Positions 1 through 9,900 of a DNA stretch of 55,118 nt are shown piece by piece. Every line of letters starts with the position of its first letter. The stretch's first letter is position 1. The notes below the pieces were generated by a model, which was not told the origin of the DNA, searched no databases, and was given only the letters and a program-made list of their open reading frames with translations. Made by a program: the position numbers and the translations under genes. Source of the DNA: Brumimicrobium sp965659845 (GTDB lineage: Bacteria; Bacteroidota; Bacteroidia; Flavobacteriales_D; Crocinitomicaceae); contig CBFHXS010000005.1 of NCBI GenBank assembly GCA_965659845.1, positions 1-55,118 of the forward strand, written 5' to 3'.

Positions 1-1719
1 CAAGATCACAAAATGATTGGTAAACAGTTTCTCATGACAGCGATTTTCATGGGTCTGATTGCAATGATGTTGTCCATCTTTTTTAGAATTCAACTGGGTT
101 GGCCAGGTGAATCTTCGGACTTTTTAAATACATTTTTGGGAGATAGATGGGCTCCAGATGGTATTCTAAACCAAGACATGTATTTAGGTCTTGTTACTAT
201 TCACGGGACAATAATGGTATTCTTTGTATTGACGGGTGGATTGTCAGGAACATTTTCAAACCTGTTAATTCCATTACAAATTGGTGCAAGAGATATGGCT
301 TCAGGCATGCTGAATATGCTATCATATTGGTTATTTGCATTGTCATCGCTAATCATGTTGGTGTCTTTATTTGTAGAGTCAGGCCCTGCTATGTCAGGAT
401 GGACGGTTTATCCGCCATTATCAGCTCTACCGCAGGCAGTATCTGGATCTGGAATGGGTATGACGCTGTGGTTAACGTCAATGACGATTTTCATCGCGTC
501 GTCGCTTATTGGTTCATTGAACTACATAGTTACTGTTCTTAACTTGCGTACAAAAGGAATGAAAATGACAAGAATGCCATTAACAATTTGGGCATTCTTT
601 GTAACAGCTATTTTAGGTGTTCTCTCTTTCCCTGTTCTGCTTTCAGCAGCTTTGTTACTATTGATGGATCGTACTATGGGAACTTCGTTCTACTTAAGTG
701 ATATTATTGTAGGTGGCGAAATGTTGGATAATGTTGGAGGTTCTCCGATTCTTTATCAACACTTATTTTGGTTCCTTGGACACCCTGAGGTGTATATCGT
801 TTTGTTGCCTGCTTTAGGTTTATCATCTGAGATTATTTCCACTAACTCGAGAAAACCAATTTTTGGTTATCGAGCGATGATTGGTTCTATATTGGCAATT
901 GGTTTCCTTTCATTCATTGTTTGGGGTCACCACATGTTCGTAACAGGGATGAACCCGTTTTTAGGTAGTGTCTTTGTATTTACGACGTTGTTAATAGCTA
1001 TTCCATCAGCAGTGAAAGTGTTTAACTATATCACTACGCTATGGAAAGGTTCGATAGTATATACGCCAGGGATGTTGTTCGCAATAGGTCTTGTTTCTAC
1101 TTTTATTACAGGTGGTGTTACGGGAATAATTTTGGCCGATTCAGCTCTTGATATATCAGTTCACGATACTTACTTCGTTGTTGCTCACTTCCACGTAGTA
1201 ATGGGTCTTTCTGCAATTTTCGGGATGTTCGCTGGTATATACCATTGGTTCCCTAAAATGTATGGTAAGCTAATGAATAATCGACTGGGTTATGCACACT
1301 TCTGGATAACTATTATTTGTGGATATGGTGTGTTCTTGCCAATGCACTTCGTAGGTTTAGGTGGTGCACCAAGACGTTATTATGATTATTCAGTATATGA
1401 AGGTTTTAATCCGAATGCAGCAGAAATGATGATTGACTTGAATGTTGTTATTTCAATATTTGCAATCATCGGTGCAATGGGTCAGATTTTATTCTTTTTT
1501 AACTTCTTCTATTCAATTTTTAGAGGTCAAAGAGCCCCTCAGAATCCATGGAACTCAAATACGCTTGAGTGGACGACTCCAGTAGATCATGTACATGGTA
1601 ACTGGCCTGGTGAGCTTCCAACAGTGCATAGATGGCCGTATGACTATTCTAAGCCGGGTATGGACAATGATTTCATACCACAAGATGTTCCATTAATGGA
1701 AGGCGAGGAAGAGCATTAG
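1..1719 (+). CDS. ctaD: Cytochrome c oxidase subunit I, 5' end cut by window
   Basis: Catalytic subunit of the aa3-type (heme-copper) terminal oxidase, a polytopic inner-membrane protein that reduces O2 to water and pumps protons. The frame is open from base 1 (QDHK before the first ATG at 13), and family members normally have DHKMI internally, so the true start lies upstream of the window. Visible motifs: IHGTIMVF (heme a histidine), FLGHPEVY (CuB His, the A1-type pump Glu, and the His-crosslinked Tyr), GHHMFVTGM (two CuB His) and HDTYFVVAHFHVVMG (heme a3 and heme a ligands). About 12 hydrophobic helices are present, with an acidic tail GEEEEH. No key residue is missing. The gene ends 22 bases before a good terminator, so it is probably the last gene of its operon here. 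Confidence 0.96.
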   Translation, partial: QDHKMIGKQFLMTAIFMGLIAMMLSIFFRIQLGWPGESSDFLNTFLGDRWAPDGILNQDMYLGLVTIHGTIMVFFVLTGGLSGTFSNLLIPLQIGARDMASGMLNMLSYWLFALSSLIMLVSLFVESGPAMSGWTVYPPLSALPQAVSGSGMGMTLWLTSMTIFIASSLIGSLNYIVTVLNLRTKGMKMTRMPLTIWAFFVTAILGVLSFPVLLSAALLLLMDRTMGTSFYLSDIIVGGEMLDNVGGSPILYQHLFWFLGHPEVYIVLLPALGLSSEIISTNSRKPIFGYRAMIGSILAIGFLSFIVWGHHMFVTGMNPFLGSVFVFTTLLIAIPSAVKVFNYITTLWKGSIVYTPGMLFAIGLVSTFITGGVTGIILADSALDISVHDTYFVVAHFHVVMGLSAIFGMFAGIYHWFPKMYGKLMNNRLGYAHFWITIICGYGVFLPMHFVGLGGAPRRYYDYSVYEGFNPNAAEMMIDLNVVISIFAIIGAMGQILFFFNFFYSIFRGQRAPQNPWNSNTLEWTTPVDHVHGNWPGELPTVHRWPYDYSKPGMDNDFIPQDVPLMEGEEEH

Positions 1720-1740
1720 AGATAAATATTAAGTATTTCG

Positions 1741-1775
1741 AAGCCTGGTTCACAAATCGTGTTCCAGGCTTTTCT
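1741..1775 (+). terminator. Intrinsic terminator after ctaD
   Basis: AAGCCTGG (1741-1748) pairs with CCAGGCTT (1764-1771). An inner CAC/GTG pairing extends the stem, and TTTTCTT follows. It fits Rho-independent termination of the ctaD transcript. Confidence 0.8.
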
Positions 1776-1783
1776 TATATTTG
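1776..1783 (+). promoter_or_regulatory. -7 promoter element for ruvB
   Basis: TATATTTG matches the Bacteroidota -7 consensus TAnnTTTG. It lies just after the ctaD terminator and 22 bases before the GTG start of ruvB. I see no clear -33 TTG. Confidence 0.6.
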
Positions 1784-1805
1784 AGGATAGCATAATTTCA
1801 AACAA

Positions 1806-2825
1806 GTGGAAGAAGAATTCGATTATCGTGAGGAGAGTGAAAGGCCGGATGCTGAATTCGATCGTGTTTTACGTCCTAAACAATTAGAAGATTTTACTGG
1901 TCAACCAAAGGTTGTAGAAAATCTAGGGATCTTCATCGAAGCTACTAAAGAAAGAAGTGAACCTCTTGATCACGTTTTACTACATGGCCCTCCTGGACTG
2001 GGAAAAACCACGCTTGCCAATATTATAGCGAATGAGCTCGAAGTGAATTTCACAGTTACTTCGGGTCCTGTTCTAGATAAGCCTGGAGATTTGGCAGGCC
2101 TTTTAACCAATTTGGATGAAGGTGATGTATTATTTATAGACGAAATACATCGCCTGAGTCCGGTAATAGAAGAATATTTGTATTCGGCGATGGAGGATTT
2201 CGTTATTGATATAATGATCGATTCAGGTCCGAACGCAAGAACGGTTCAGATTTCATTGAATCCTTTTACGCTTATCGGTGCAACCACTCGTTCAGGACTG
2301 CTTACAGCGCCTTTACGCGCTAGGTTTGGCATTAATGCTCGATTACAGTATTATACTGCAAAGACGCTAACTTTAATTGTTCAGAGGTCTTGCGATTTAT
2401 TGGATATTCCAGTTAAGGATGATGCCGCATATGAAATAGCAAGTAGAAGTAGAGGAACTCCAAGAATTGCAAATGCATTATTGAGGAGGGTTAGAGATTT
2501 TGCCCAGATTAAGGGAAATGGTGTTATCGATTTGCAAATTACAGATATAGCATTGGAGGCCTTAAACGTTGATAAGAATGGTCTAGATGAAATGGACAAT
2601 AGGATTTTGACAGCAATGATAGACAAGTTCAATGGCGGTCCTGTAGGTATAAGCACAATAGCGACGGCTGTTGGGGAAAATGCCGGTACCATTGAGGAGG
2701 TTTATGAACCTTTTCTAATACAAGAGGGATATCTAGTAAGGACCCAAAGAGGAAGAAAGGTTACTCCAAAAACGTTTGATCACCTGGGAAAAAGTCCTGG
2801 GGCGAGTCAAGGAGGCTTGTTTTAA
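1806..2825 (+). CDS. ruvB: Holliday junction branch migration ATPase RuvB
   Basis: Cytoplasmic AAA+ motor that works with RuvA to drive branch migration of Holliday junctions in recombinational repair. The 339 residues are the usual family length. Walker A is GPPGLGKTT (about 61-69), Walker B LFIDEI (109-114), sensor 1 GATTR (158-162), the arginine-finger region is LRARFG (170-175), sensor 2 is RGTPRIANALL, and a C-terminal winged helix binds DNA. Translation begins at GTG. I see no in-frame ATG that keeps the N-terminal RPKQLEDFTGQ core, and a TATATTTG promoter sits upstream, so GTG is the best start. queG follows after only 12 bases, suggesting one transcript. Confidence 0.97.
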   Translation: MEEEFDYREESERPDAEFDRVLRPKQLEDFTGQPKVVENLGIFIEATKERSEPLDHVLLHGPPGLGKTTLANIIANELEVNFTVTSGPVLDKPGDLAGLLTNLDEGDVLFIDEIHRLSPVIEEYLYSAMEDFVIDIMIDSGPNARTVQISLNPFTLIGATTRSGLLTAPLRARFGINARLQYYTAKTLTLIVQRSCDLLDIPVKDDAAYEIASRSRGTPRIANALLRRVRDFAQIKGNGVIDLQITDIALEALNVDKNGLDEMDNRILTAMIDKFNGGPVGISTIATAVGENAGTIEEVYEPFLIQEGYLVRTQRGRKVTPKTFDHLGKSPGASQGGLF

Positions 2826-2837
2826 ATTAATCTACCA

Positions 2838-3779
2838 TTGTCAAATCATATAAGACAAAGCCACACGGATATAATTAAGCGTATTGCGCTTGATCTAGGT
2901 TTTATGAGTTGTGGTATATCGAACGCTGAGTTTCTTGAAGAAGAAGCTCCGAGATTAACTGCTTGGTTGAAAAATGGTTTACATGGCAAGATGAGTTACA
3001 TGGAAAACCATTTTGATAAGCGCCTTGATCCAACCAAACTAGTTCCTGGGTCAAAGTCAGTTGTTTCCTTGTTATACAACTACAGCACGGAGAATCTGCA
3101 GCCTAAAGACGCTCCTAAGATAGCGAAGTATGCCTACGGTGAAGACTATCATTTTGTAGTTAAAGATAAGCTAAAGGAATTTTTTGAAAGAATAAATACA
3201 AACATTGGAGAGGTGGGAGGTAGAGTGTTTGTAGATTCGGCTCCTGTTCTAGAGAAGAGCTGGGCGTCAAAGTCAGGTTTGGGATGGGTAGGTAAGAATA
3301 CTAACCTAATCAACCCAAAAAAAGGTTCATTTTTCTTTTTAGCAGAGTTGATTTTGGATATTCCGTTAATCCCAGATGGTCCTATGAGAGACTTTTGTGG
3401 AACATGCACCAAGTGCATTGATGCATGCCCGACTGATGCATTAGCACCATACAGTATTGATGCTAGTAAGTGCATATCATATTTGACGATAGAATTAAAA
3501 GACGAAGTTATACCGAATCAGTTTAAAGATAAAATGGAGGACTGGATATTCGGTTGTGATATCTGTCAAGATGTTTGTCCTTGGAATCGATTTTCTCTTA
3601 AACATGGAGAGCCTAGGTTTGAGCCACACGAAAAATTGAAAGGAATGGATGGGAGAGGCTGGACAGAATTAACCCGAGAGGTATTTAATGAAATCTTTAA
3701 AAAGTCAGCCGTTAAACGGACGAAATTCAAAGGACTACAAAGAAATATCGCGTTTATATCGGCAAAAGGAGAAAAGTAA
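2838..3779 (+). CDS. queG: Epoxyqueuosine reductase QueG
   Basis: Catalyses the last step of queuosine synthesis, reducing epoxyqueuosine to queuosine in tRNA, using cobalamin and two [4Fe-4S] clusters. Ferredoxin-like motifs are visible: CGTCTKCIDACP (Cys about 187, 190, 193, 197) and CDICQDVCP (240, 243, 247), with an extra Cys at about 212. The FVDSAPVLEKSWA segment (131-143) holds the conserved catalytic Asp. At 313 residues it is the usual length without the HEAT-repeat extension. The start is TTG; the next in-frame ATG (at 2904) would remove about 22 residues including the conserved N-terminal helix. It lies 12 bases after ruvB. Confidence 0.95.
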   Translation: MSNHIRQSHTDIIKRIALDLGFMSCGISNAEFLEEEAPRLTAWLKNGLHGKMSYMENHFDKRLDPTKLVPGSKSVVSLLYNYSTENLQPKDAPKIAKYAYGEDYHFVVKDKLKEFFERINTNIGEVGGRVFVDSAPVLEKSWASKSGLGWVGKNTNLINPKKGSFFFLAELILDIPLIPDGPMRDFCGTCTKCIDACPTDALAPYSIDASKCISYLTIELKDEVIPNQFKDKMEDWIFGCDICQDVCPWNRFSLKHGEPRFEPHEKLKGMDGRGWTELTREVFNEIFKKSAVKRTKFKGLQRNIAFISAKGEK

Positions 3780-3788
3780 TAGAGTATA

Positions 3789-4019
3789 CTAAAATACCCG
3801 TTGAAGAATACTTGGATATACGTGGCCGAATTCTCGCATACACCAATCCTTGAAAGAATTTAGCTCTTCTGATTCGTTAATCCATTGAACAGCCTTAACT
3901 AACTCTTTATGGAATAGATTACGATCAAAACTAACTTTTACAAGAATCTTCTTACTTAACTCAACCACCCTTGTGTAATTTATAATTTCAATCGAAGATA
4001 CATATTTTAAGCATATCAT
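3789..4019 (-). CDS. Small conserved-looking hypothetical protein
   Basis: A 76-residue acidic/aromatic protein with no signal peptide or membrane segment. The central part (VSFDRNLFHKELVKAVQWI) and the end (WCMREFGHVYPSIL) resemble a short protein I recall from many Flavobacteria with no assigned function; this is recollection, not a search. It lies convergent to queG, 9 bases from its stop, on the opposite strand. No TAnnTTTG promoter is visible upstream. The N-terminus is uncertain: the first 15 or so residues look less conserved and a later start is possible. Confidence 0.55.
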   Translation of the reverse strand: MICLKYVSSIEIINYTRVVELSKKILVKVSFDRNLFHKELVKAVQWINESEELNSFKDWCMREFGHVYPSILQRVF

Positions 4020-4186
4020 TTGTGTTAAAAAACGTTTAAATCTTAACGTTTATGCGTTGAAAACTCTACTTAGTCGAGTATATATTGATATTCGTGGAAT
4101 TAAGTGAATTGGTTATCAGAGCGAAAACCTTTTTTTACAAGAAATGTTGAGCTAATTTCTTTATATTTATTCAAATCCTGAACAAA

Positions 4187-6157
4187 GTGACTCGAAGTAT
4201 ATTTTTTTATCTGCTAATCCTGTTGTTTAGTAAAACTGCTCTTGGGCAGGAAGCCACTAAACACTTTGATGTTTTAGCCGAAAAGATTAGAAAAAGCACA
4301 TACTTTGATTCTGTCAGCGTTTTTAAGTATGGTAAAAAGGCGTTAGTGATTGCTGATAGTATGAGAGACCTCTCAAAACGTGGATTGATCTATCAATATT
4401 ATGGAAACTTCAACTACTATTCGGGTCGAACTGAAAAAGCGTTGAATTATTATGACACTACCTTGATTTATGCGAATAATGCGTCAGATACTACCCTTAT
4501 TAATTCAACTGAGATAAGAAAAACCTTTATCAGTTCTGAAATGGGTGGCAGGATAGATGCGGAAAAAAAATTCACAGAATTACTCAAGGACTCCGAACGA
4601 AGGAAAGATTATAAAAATGCACTTGAGTGTTTGAATGGACTTGGAATTATTGCTGAAAACAGAAATGACCAAGGACAGGCAATAGAGTATTATTTAAAGG
4701 CATATGGTTACGCTGAAAAGATGGACGACCTTTACTTAAAAGGAATGTTATTAAATAATATTGGACTAATCAAATTTCGAAATGAGCAATATGATGACGC
4801 ATTAACAGATTTTAAGAAAGGTGTTCTCTTTTCTGATTCAATTGATAACTTCCGGTTATCCTTTAATTTGCAGAATAATATTGGTCTTTTATACGAACAA
4901 ACTGATCAAATAGGAAAGTCAATAGAACACTTTGAACAAACTTTAGAGAACGCAAATAGGCTTGGTTTTCCTTTTAACATCGCTGTAACACATCTTAACT
5001 TAAGTAATAGCTATGTGCTTGATGAACAGTATGATATATCACTCGAACACGCAGACTCTGTTGTTGATATATTGACTCGCATAGGGGATTTCAGACATAT
5101 CGCAAAGCCTTATTTGATTAAAGGCCTTATTTACAGGAAAAAGGGAGAAATCTATAAAGCGAATGAACTAGCAGACTCAGCTTTATTTCTGGCACGAACG
5201 CACAACAATATTGAGGACATAATACAGGGAACCAAGTTCAAATCTGAAGTATTGAAAGAAGCGGGAAAATACAAAGAGTCATTAGCCCTTTTTGAACGAT
5301 ACGAAAAGATGAGTGACAGTATCGATGATATTAGCAATCAAGAACGATTTGCAGAACTTCAGGTAGCGTATCAAACAGAAAGAAAAGAGGCCGAGCTCAA
5401 AGAGGAAAAAGCAAGAACGGCAATGTTACAAAAGGATAATAAACTGAAAGAATCTCGTATTGCTATTATTGCGGTGGTGAGTATCTTTATTGTTATTGCA
5501 ACAGTATTGTTTTTTTATTTAAGACACCTTCGACTCACAAGATCTCAGCAAAGAGACTTTAGTCAAAAACTTATTGCCAGCCTAGATGATGAAAGATTAA
5601 GAATATCTAGAGACCTTCATGATGACATTGGTCAGTCTTTATCAGTTGCGAAATCTAAAATAAATCTATACAACAAGGGCCAGATTACAGACCTTAGTGA
5701 TCTAGAAGTCGGTTTAGGCGAGGTGATACAACAAGCCAGAAACCTTTCCCATCAGCTTCACCCATCATATCTTGAAAAGATTGGGTTGAAGAGATCTGTT
5801 AAGTCATTGCTGGACAAGGTTGAAAATAGTTCCGGAGTTATTACTAGCTGCGAGTTAGAGTCTAGAATTGATGAATTGGACTTATTTAAACAAACTCAAT
5901 TGTATCGAATTTTGCAAGAGTGTTTGAATAACACGCTAAAACACGCAAAGGCAAAGTCTGTAAAATGTTCAATACAAAAAGTAGAAGGAGAGTATCGATT
6001 TTTATATCAAGATAACGGCAGGGGTATTGATACAAGTCAACAGAAGTTCGGTTTAGGGATGATGACAATAAAAGAACGAGCTCAAAAAATTGAAGGAAGA
6101 GTTACCATTGTTAGTCAGCCTCATAAAGGGTTTAAACTTATCATAAAATTTGTTTAA
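4187..6157 (+). CDS. TPR-containing membrane sensor histidine kinase
   Basis: Sensor kinase of a NarL/LuxR-type two-component pair. A signal peptide (1-20, ending SKTALG) is followed by an extracytoplasmic array of TPR-like helices (about 25-380), a short charged coiled coil (390-420), one membrane segment (425-446) and a cytoplasmic kinase. The HisKA_3 box is RISRDLHDDIGQS with phospho-acceptor His478. The ATPase motifs are N box ECLNNTLKHA (578-587), G1 DNGRGI (609-614) and G2 FGLGMMTIKERA (621-632). All catalytic motifs look intact. The start is GTG; it is needed to keep the signal peptide. A near-consensus TATATTTA lies upstream. The response regulator follows after 8 bases. The ligand is unknown; the TPR array suggests peptide or protein binding. 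Confidence 0.92.
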   Translation: MTRSIFFYLLILLFSKTALGQEATKHFDVLAEKIRKSTYFDSVSVFKYGKKALVIADSMRDLSKRGLIYQYYGNFNYYSGRTEKALNYYDTTLIYANNASDTTLINSTEIRKTFISSEMGGRIDAEKKFTELLKDSERRKDYKNALECLNGLGIIAENRNDQGQAIEYYLKAYGYAEKMDDLYLKGMLLNNIGLIKFRNEQYDDALTDFKKGVLFSDSIDNFRLSFNLQNNIGLLYEQTDQIGKSIEHFEQTLENANRLGFPFNIAVTHLNLSNSYVLDEQYDISLEHADSVVDILTRIGDFRHIAKPYLIKGLIYRKKGEIYKANELADSALFLARTHNNIEDIIQGTKFKSEVLKEAGKYKESLALFERYEKMSDSIDDISNQERFAELQVAYQTERKEAELKEEKARTAMLQKDNKLKESRIAIIAVVSIFIVIATVLFFYLRHLRLTRSQQRDFSQKLIASLDDERLRISRDLHDDIGQSLSVAKSKINLYNKGQITDLSDLEVGLGEVIQQARNLSHQLHPSYLEKIGLKRSVKSLLDKVENSSGVITSCELESRIDELDLFKQTQLYRILQECLNNTLKHAKAKSVKCSIQKVEGEYRFLYQDNGRGIDTSQQKFGLGMMTIKERAQKIEGRVTIVSQPHKGFKLIIKFV

Positions 6158-6165
6158 ATTTAGCC

Positions 6166-6822
6166 ATGACTTTTCTGATAGCAGATGACCATCCGATTTT
6201 CAGAAGTGGACTTAAGTCCCTTTTGGAAAATGCATTCCCAAATGCCCGGATACTAGAAAAAGAAAACGGAGAAGAAGCAGAGTTTGCTATCATGGACCAA
6301 CAACCAGATTATGCCTTTTTAGATATTGACATGCCCAAAAAAAATGGCCTTGATGTATGCAAAACATGCGCTAATAAGTACAATACCAAGTTGATTATCT
6401 TAACAATGTATAATGATGGAGAGATGTTGAGAAAAGCAATGAATAACGGTGCGAATGCTTATATGGTAAAGGATAACACTTCGGACGAACTAGTGGAGTG
6501 TATTGAAAGTCTTAAGTTGGGCGAGAGGTATTGGGCAAAGTCACTAAGAAAATCCCCTAAAGTTCAGCAAGAGCTCAAAGATTATAAAGACATTAGCGAG
6601 AATCTTGAAACACTAACAGAAACTGAATTAAAAACGCTTAAACTAGTGGGGCAAAAGTACTCAAGTAAAGAGATCGCCGAGTTACTTTTTGTGTCACCGA
6701 AATCGGTTGAAAATTATCGATCAAGAATTTGTAAGAAACTTGCATTGGACGCCAGAAACAACAGCTTGCTCATCTGGGTGCTCGAACATAGAAACATTAT
6801 AGAAGAGTTCGGAAAAGAGTAG
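6166..6822 (+). CDS. NarL/LuxR-family response regulator
   Basis: Cytoplasmic transcription factor, partner of the kinase immediately upstream (8-base gap). The receiver domain (1-115) has acidic pocket DD at 7-8, phospho-acceptor Asp53 in FLDIDMPKKNG, switch Thr80 and Lys102. The C-terminal LuxR helix-turn-helix (about 150-210) contains LTETELKTLKLV and SSKEIAELLFVSPKSVENY. It has the full 218-residue length. The next gene on the same strand is the first adhesin, 99 bases downstream, so the adhesin operon is the obvious candidate target (inference). A dyad in that gap could be its operator or simply the terminator of this pair. Confidence 0.94.
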   Translation: MTFLIADDHPIFRSGLKSLLENAFPNARILEKENGEEAEFAIMDQQPDYAFLDIDMPKKNGLDVCKTCANKYNTKLIILTMYNDGEMLRKAMNNGANAYMVKDNTSDELVECIESLKLGERYWAKSLRKSPKVQQELKDYKDISENLETLTETELKTLKLVGQKYSSKEIAELLFVSPKSVENYRSRICKKLALDARNNSLLIWVLEHRNIIEEFGKE

Positions 6823-6851
6823 TCTTGTTTTTTATTTAACATTAAGTTAAT

Positions 6852-6870
6852 TTGAGGGGGCACCCCTCTT
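6852..6870 (+). promoter_or_regulatory. G-rich dyad upstream of adhesin promoter (operator or terminator)
   Basis: TTGAGGGGG begins at 6852. GAGGGG (6854-6859) pairs with CCCCTC (6863-6868) around a GCA loop, followed by TTTT. It could terminate the kinase/regulator transcript. Its centre is about 43 bases before the predicted start of the adhesin transcript, a typical activator position. A near copy occurs at 18733-18750 with the same 40-base spacing to the same promoter core. Confidence 0.6.
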
Positions 6871-6891
6871 TTACTCATTATCAATAGGCCG

Positions 6892-6899
6892 TAATTTTG
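6892..6899 (+). promoter_or_regulatory. -7 promoter element of the adhesin operon
   Basis: TAATTTTG matches TAnnTTTG and ends 22 bases before the ATG at 6922. No -33 TTG is present at 17-23 bases upstream; the G-rich dyad and T-run occupy that place, which suggests activator dependence (inference). Confidence 0.65.
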
Positions 6900-6921
6900 T
6901 GATGTTTTTAAAACCCACGTC

Positions 6922-9900
6922 ATGAAAACACTACTACTTTTGCTAACGGTAACGATTAGTTGGATTTCCTTTGGTCAATTATCGACCACATTTCGTATAA
7001 ATTATGACCAAGCATTACTTGATTTACCAGGGAATGCTGTTGAATCTTTAACACCCAACCAATATGTTTTTGCTGGGACGAATACTAGTTTTTTTCCGAT
7101 ATACGGAACGGTAACAGAACTAGATGCAAATGGCGATCTTGTCTGGTCAAAAAGTTATTCTGACGGATCATTTGGATTTCAGATCAATGACATCAAAAAA
7201 GATCAATCCTCAAACGAATACTATATTTGTGGAGGAAGTGAGTCGAACGCAGGCGTATTCATGCGTATAGATGCATTGGGAAACGTTGTTGCGTCTACGA
7301 GGTTTGAGATTGCTGAAGCGGATGGTGCATTTTTAAATAGAATTATTAAAACATCAGACGGTGGTTACGTTGCTGTTGGATACGTAACTGGGCACGACCC
7401 TGACGGTACTGGTCCAGAAATAGAGTTTTCACCTGTCAACTATACAAATGGAGATGGAGACCCTGATACTGAAGTAATAGGCTCTCCATTAATCGTTAAG
7501 TTTGATGCCATCGGTAACCATTTATGGCATCATGTTACGCGATACTATGGTGGGGCAGTGAGTCCAGCAAATGCAATTTATAATGACGCATCGTTTAGAG
7601 ATGTGGTTGAAACAGCTGATGGTTACATAGCGGTGGGTCAGTATGACGTCGCTGATCACCCTCCAACAACATCTGGCGATAATGACGCTACACCTACGGA
7701 CGCATTGATTTTTAAGACAAATCCCTCTGGAGCTATTCAGTATCACCGTCAAGTTGACAACCCCAACACCAGTATATCACAAGGAAGTAAGTTTTTATCA
7801 GCAATTAATAAAACAAATGTTGGCGACCCGATTGCAGGAGGAGGAGATGATCTTGAAGAGCTTATAATGAAGTTTGGAGCAACAGGAGGATTTTCTTTAA
7901 CATTCAGTAGGAATTTTGAATATTCTGGAAACTTTCTGACTGGCGCGGATCCGGTTGACGTTTCTCAAATCTATGAGGTGAATGGAAGTACTGACATAGT
8001 TACAATGGCAATGTACATCCCGATCATAGGTTTTTTGCCAGAATTTAATAATTCCCTACATAGAATGAATGCAACCGCAACTTCATCTATTTGGGCGAAG
8101 AAATATAATTTTGGACTAGCAACTATTTTACCTCGAGGTCAACAAACATCTGACGGTGGTTATATTATGACTTCAACAACCTTTGGACCAGGAAGTTTTG
8201 ATTATGAGGTCATTAAAACAGATCAAAATGGAGACACACCATTATTAGACTGTCCTCCAGGAACGTTTTCTCCTTCGGGAAGTGGAGGGCCAACTACAAT
8301 AGGAACGCCTAATGCGAATGAATTTTCTGGAACACCCGGACCAAATGGATTAGCCGTTGCTTCCGCTAATATTACACCTACCCAAAACGTTATTTGTAGA
8401 ACAATTGAATGTACACCGCCCCCAATAGCAACAACTGTTACGGCAACACCAGCAACAATTTGTGCTGGTCAATCTTCTTCAATTACCGCTTCTGGCCCAG
8501 GAACAAACGTAATTTATAACGTTTATGATGCTGCTACAGGAGGAACGAACCTGGGTGCAACACCACTATCAGTGTCGCCAGGAACGACAACGACATATTA
8601 CGTAGAAACAGTCGATAATTCCGATCCCTTATGTGTGAGTGTCTCTAGAGTACCAGTAACCGTAACGGTAAACCCAATTCCAACTGCTAACCCTTCGAGT
8701 AACTCCCCTTTATGTGTAGGTGACAATTTAAACTTAACCACGGATAATGTATCAGGAGCAACATATTCATGGACAGGACCAAATGGTTTTACAAGTAGTT
8801 CAGAGGACCCGACAATCAACAGTGTTACATTGGCAGCAGACGGAACGTATTCGTTAACCGTTACTGCTGCGGGTTGTTCAAATGGACCCGTAACAACAGA
8901 TGTCGTTGTAAACAACACTCCATCAGCTACGGCTGGAGCGGTAAGCACAACAGTATGTGATGGTGACAACATTGAACTTACAGGAAACACAGTTACTGGA
9001 GGAACATACTCATGGACAGGACCAAATGGCTTCACGAGTTCAGATCAAAACCCAACTATTGTGGGTGCAGGAACGAATGCAGATGGAACTTATAGTTTAA
9101 CTATTTCAATCGGAAGTTGTACTTCTAACACTGCAACGGTAGACATCACAGTGAATCCTGCCCCAACAGTTTCAGCGGGAGCCACTGCTACAACAGTTTG
9201 TGAAGGAGATGATATTGAATTGAATTCAACGGCTGTTCCAGGAGGTTCATATTCATGGACAGGGCCAAATGGGTTTACAAGTGGAAACCAGAACCCAACG
9301 ATAAATAATGCAACAACAGCGGCGGATGGAATATACTCACTAACGGTTACAGTAAGTGGTTGTGCTTCTACTGCATCAACTGTAGGTGTTACTGTTAATC
9401 CTGCTCCAATTGCAACTCCAGGAGCAGTGAGCACTACAATATGTTCGGGTGATGATATCGAGCTTACTTCAAATTTAGTATCAGGAGCTACCTATTCATG
9501 GACAGGGCCAAATGGGTTTACAAGTTCAGACCAAAATCCAACTATAAATGGTGCTGGAGTTAATGCAGATGGAACTTATAGCCTTACAATCACTGTTGGA
9601 TCATGCTCTTCATCAACGGAAACGGTTGATATAACTGTGAATGAGACACCAACCATTACTGCGAATGCTGTTTCGACAGATGTATGTGAAGGAGATGATA
9701 TTGAATTGACTGCAGGAACTTTGACAGGAGCTACCTATTCTTGGACAGGTCCAAATGGATTTACGAGTGCTGATCAAAACCCTATTATCACAGGAACAAC
9801 ATCTGCAGAAGATGGAACGTATACCTTGATTGTAACTGCAAATGGATGTTCTTCGGCTTCTTCAGATGTTACGGTAACTGTAAATTTACCAGCAAGTTTA

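Noticed and set aside
147..542. 131-residue open frame inside ctaD
   Set aside because: Out-of-frame overlap with strongly conserved cytochrome oxidase code; its translation looks random.
4020..4186. Short AACGTT repeats before the TPR kinase gene
   Set aside because: Two AACGTT copies near 4031 and 4046 are too short to support a site; AT-rich sequence makes this likely by chance.
8598..9434. Two open frames on the minus strand inside the first adhesin
   Set aside because: They are shadows of the low-complexity Ig repeats; the plus frame has signal peptide, domains and sorting domain, and the minus frames repeat with the same period.
8690..9890. Regularly spaced repeats, possible CRISPR array
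   Set aside because: Period of about 243 bases, diverged and in frame; they encode Ig-like domains.
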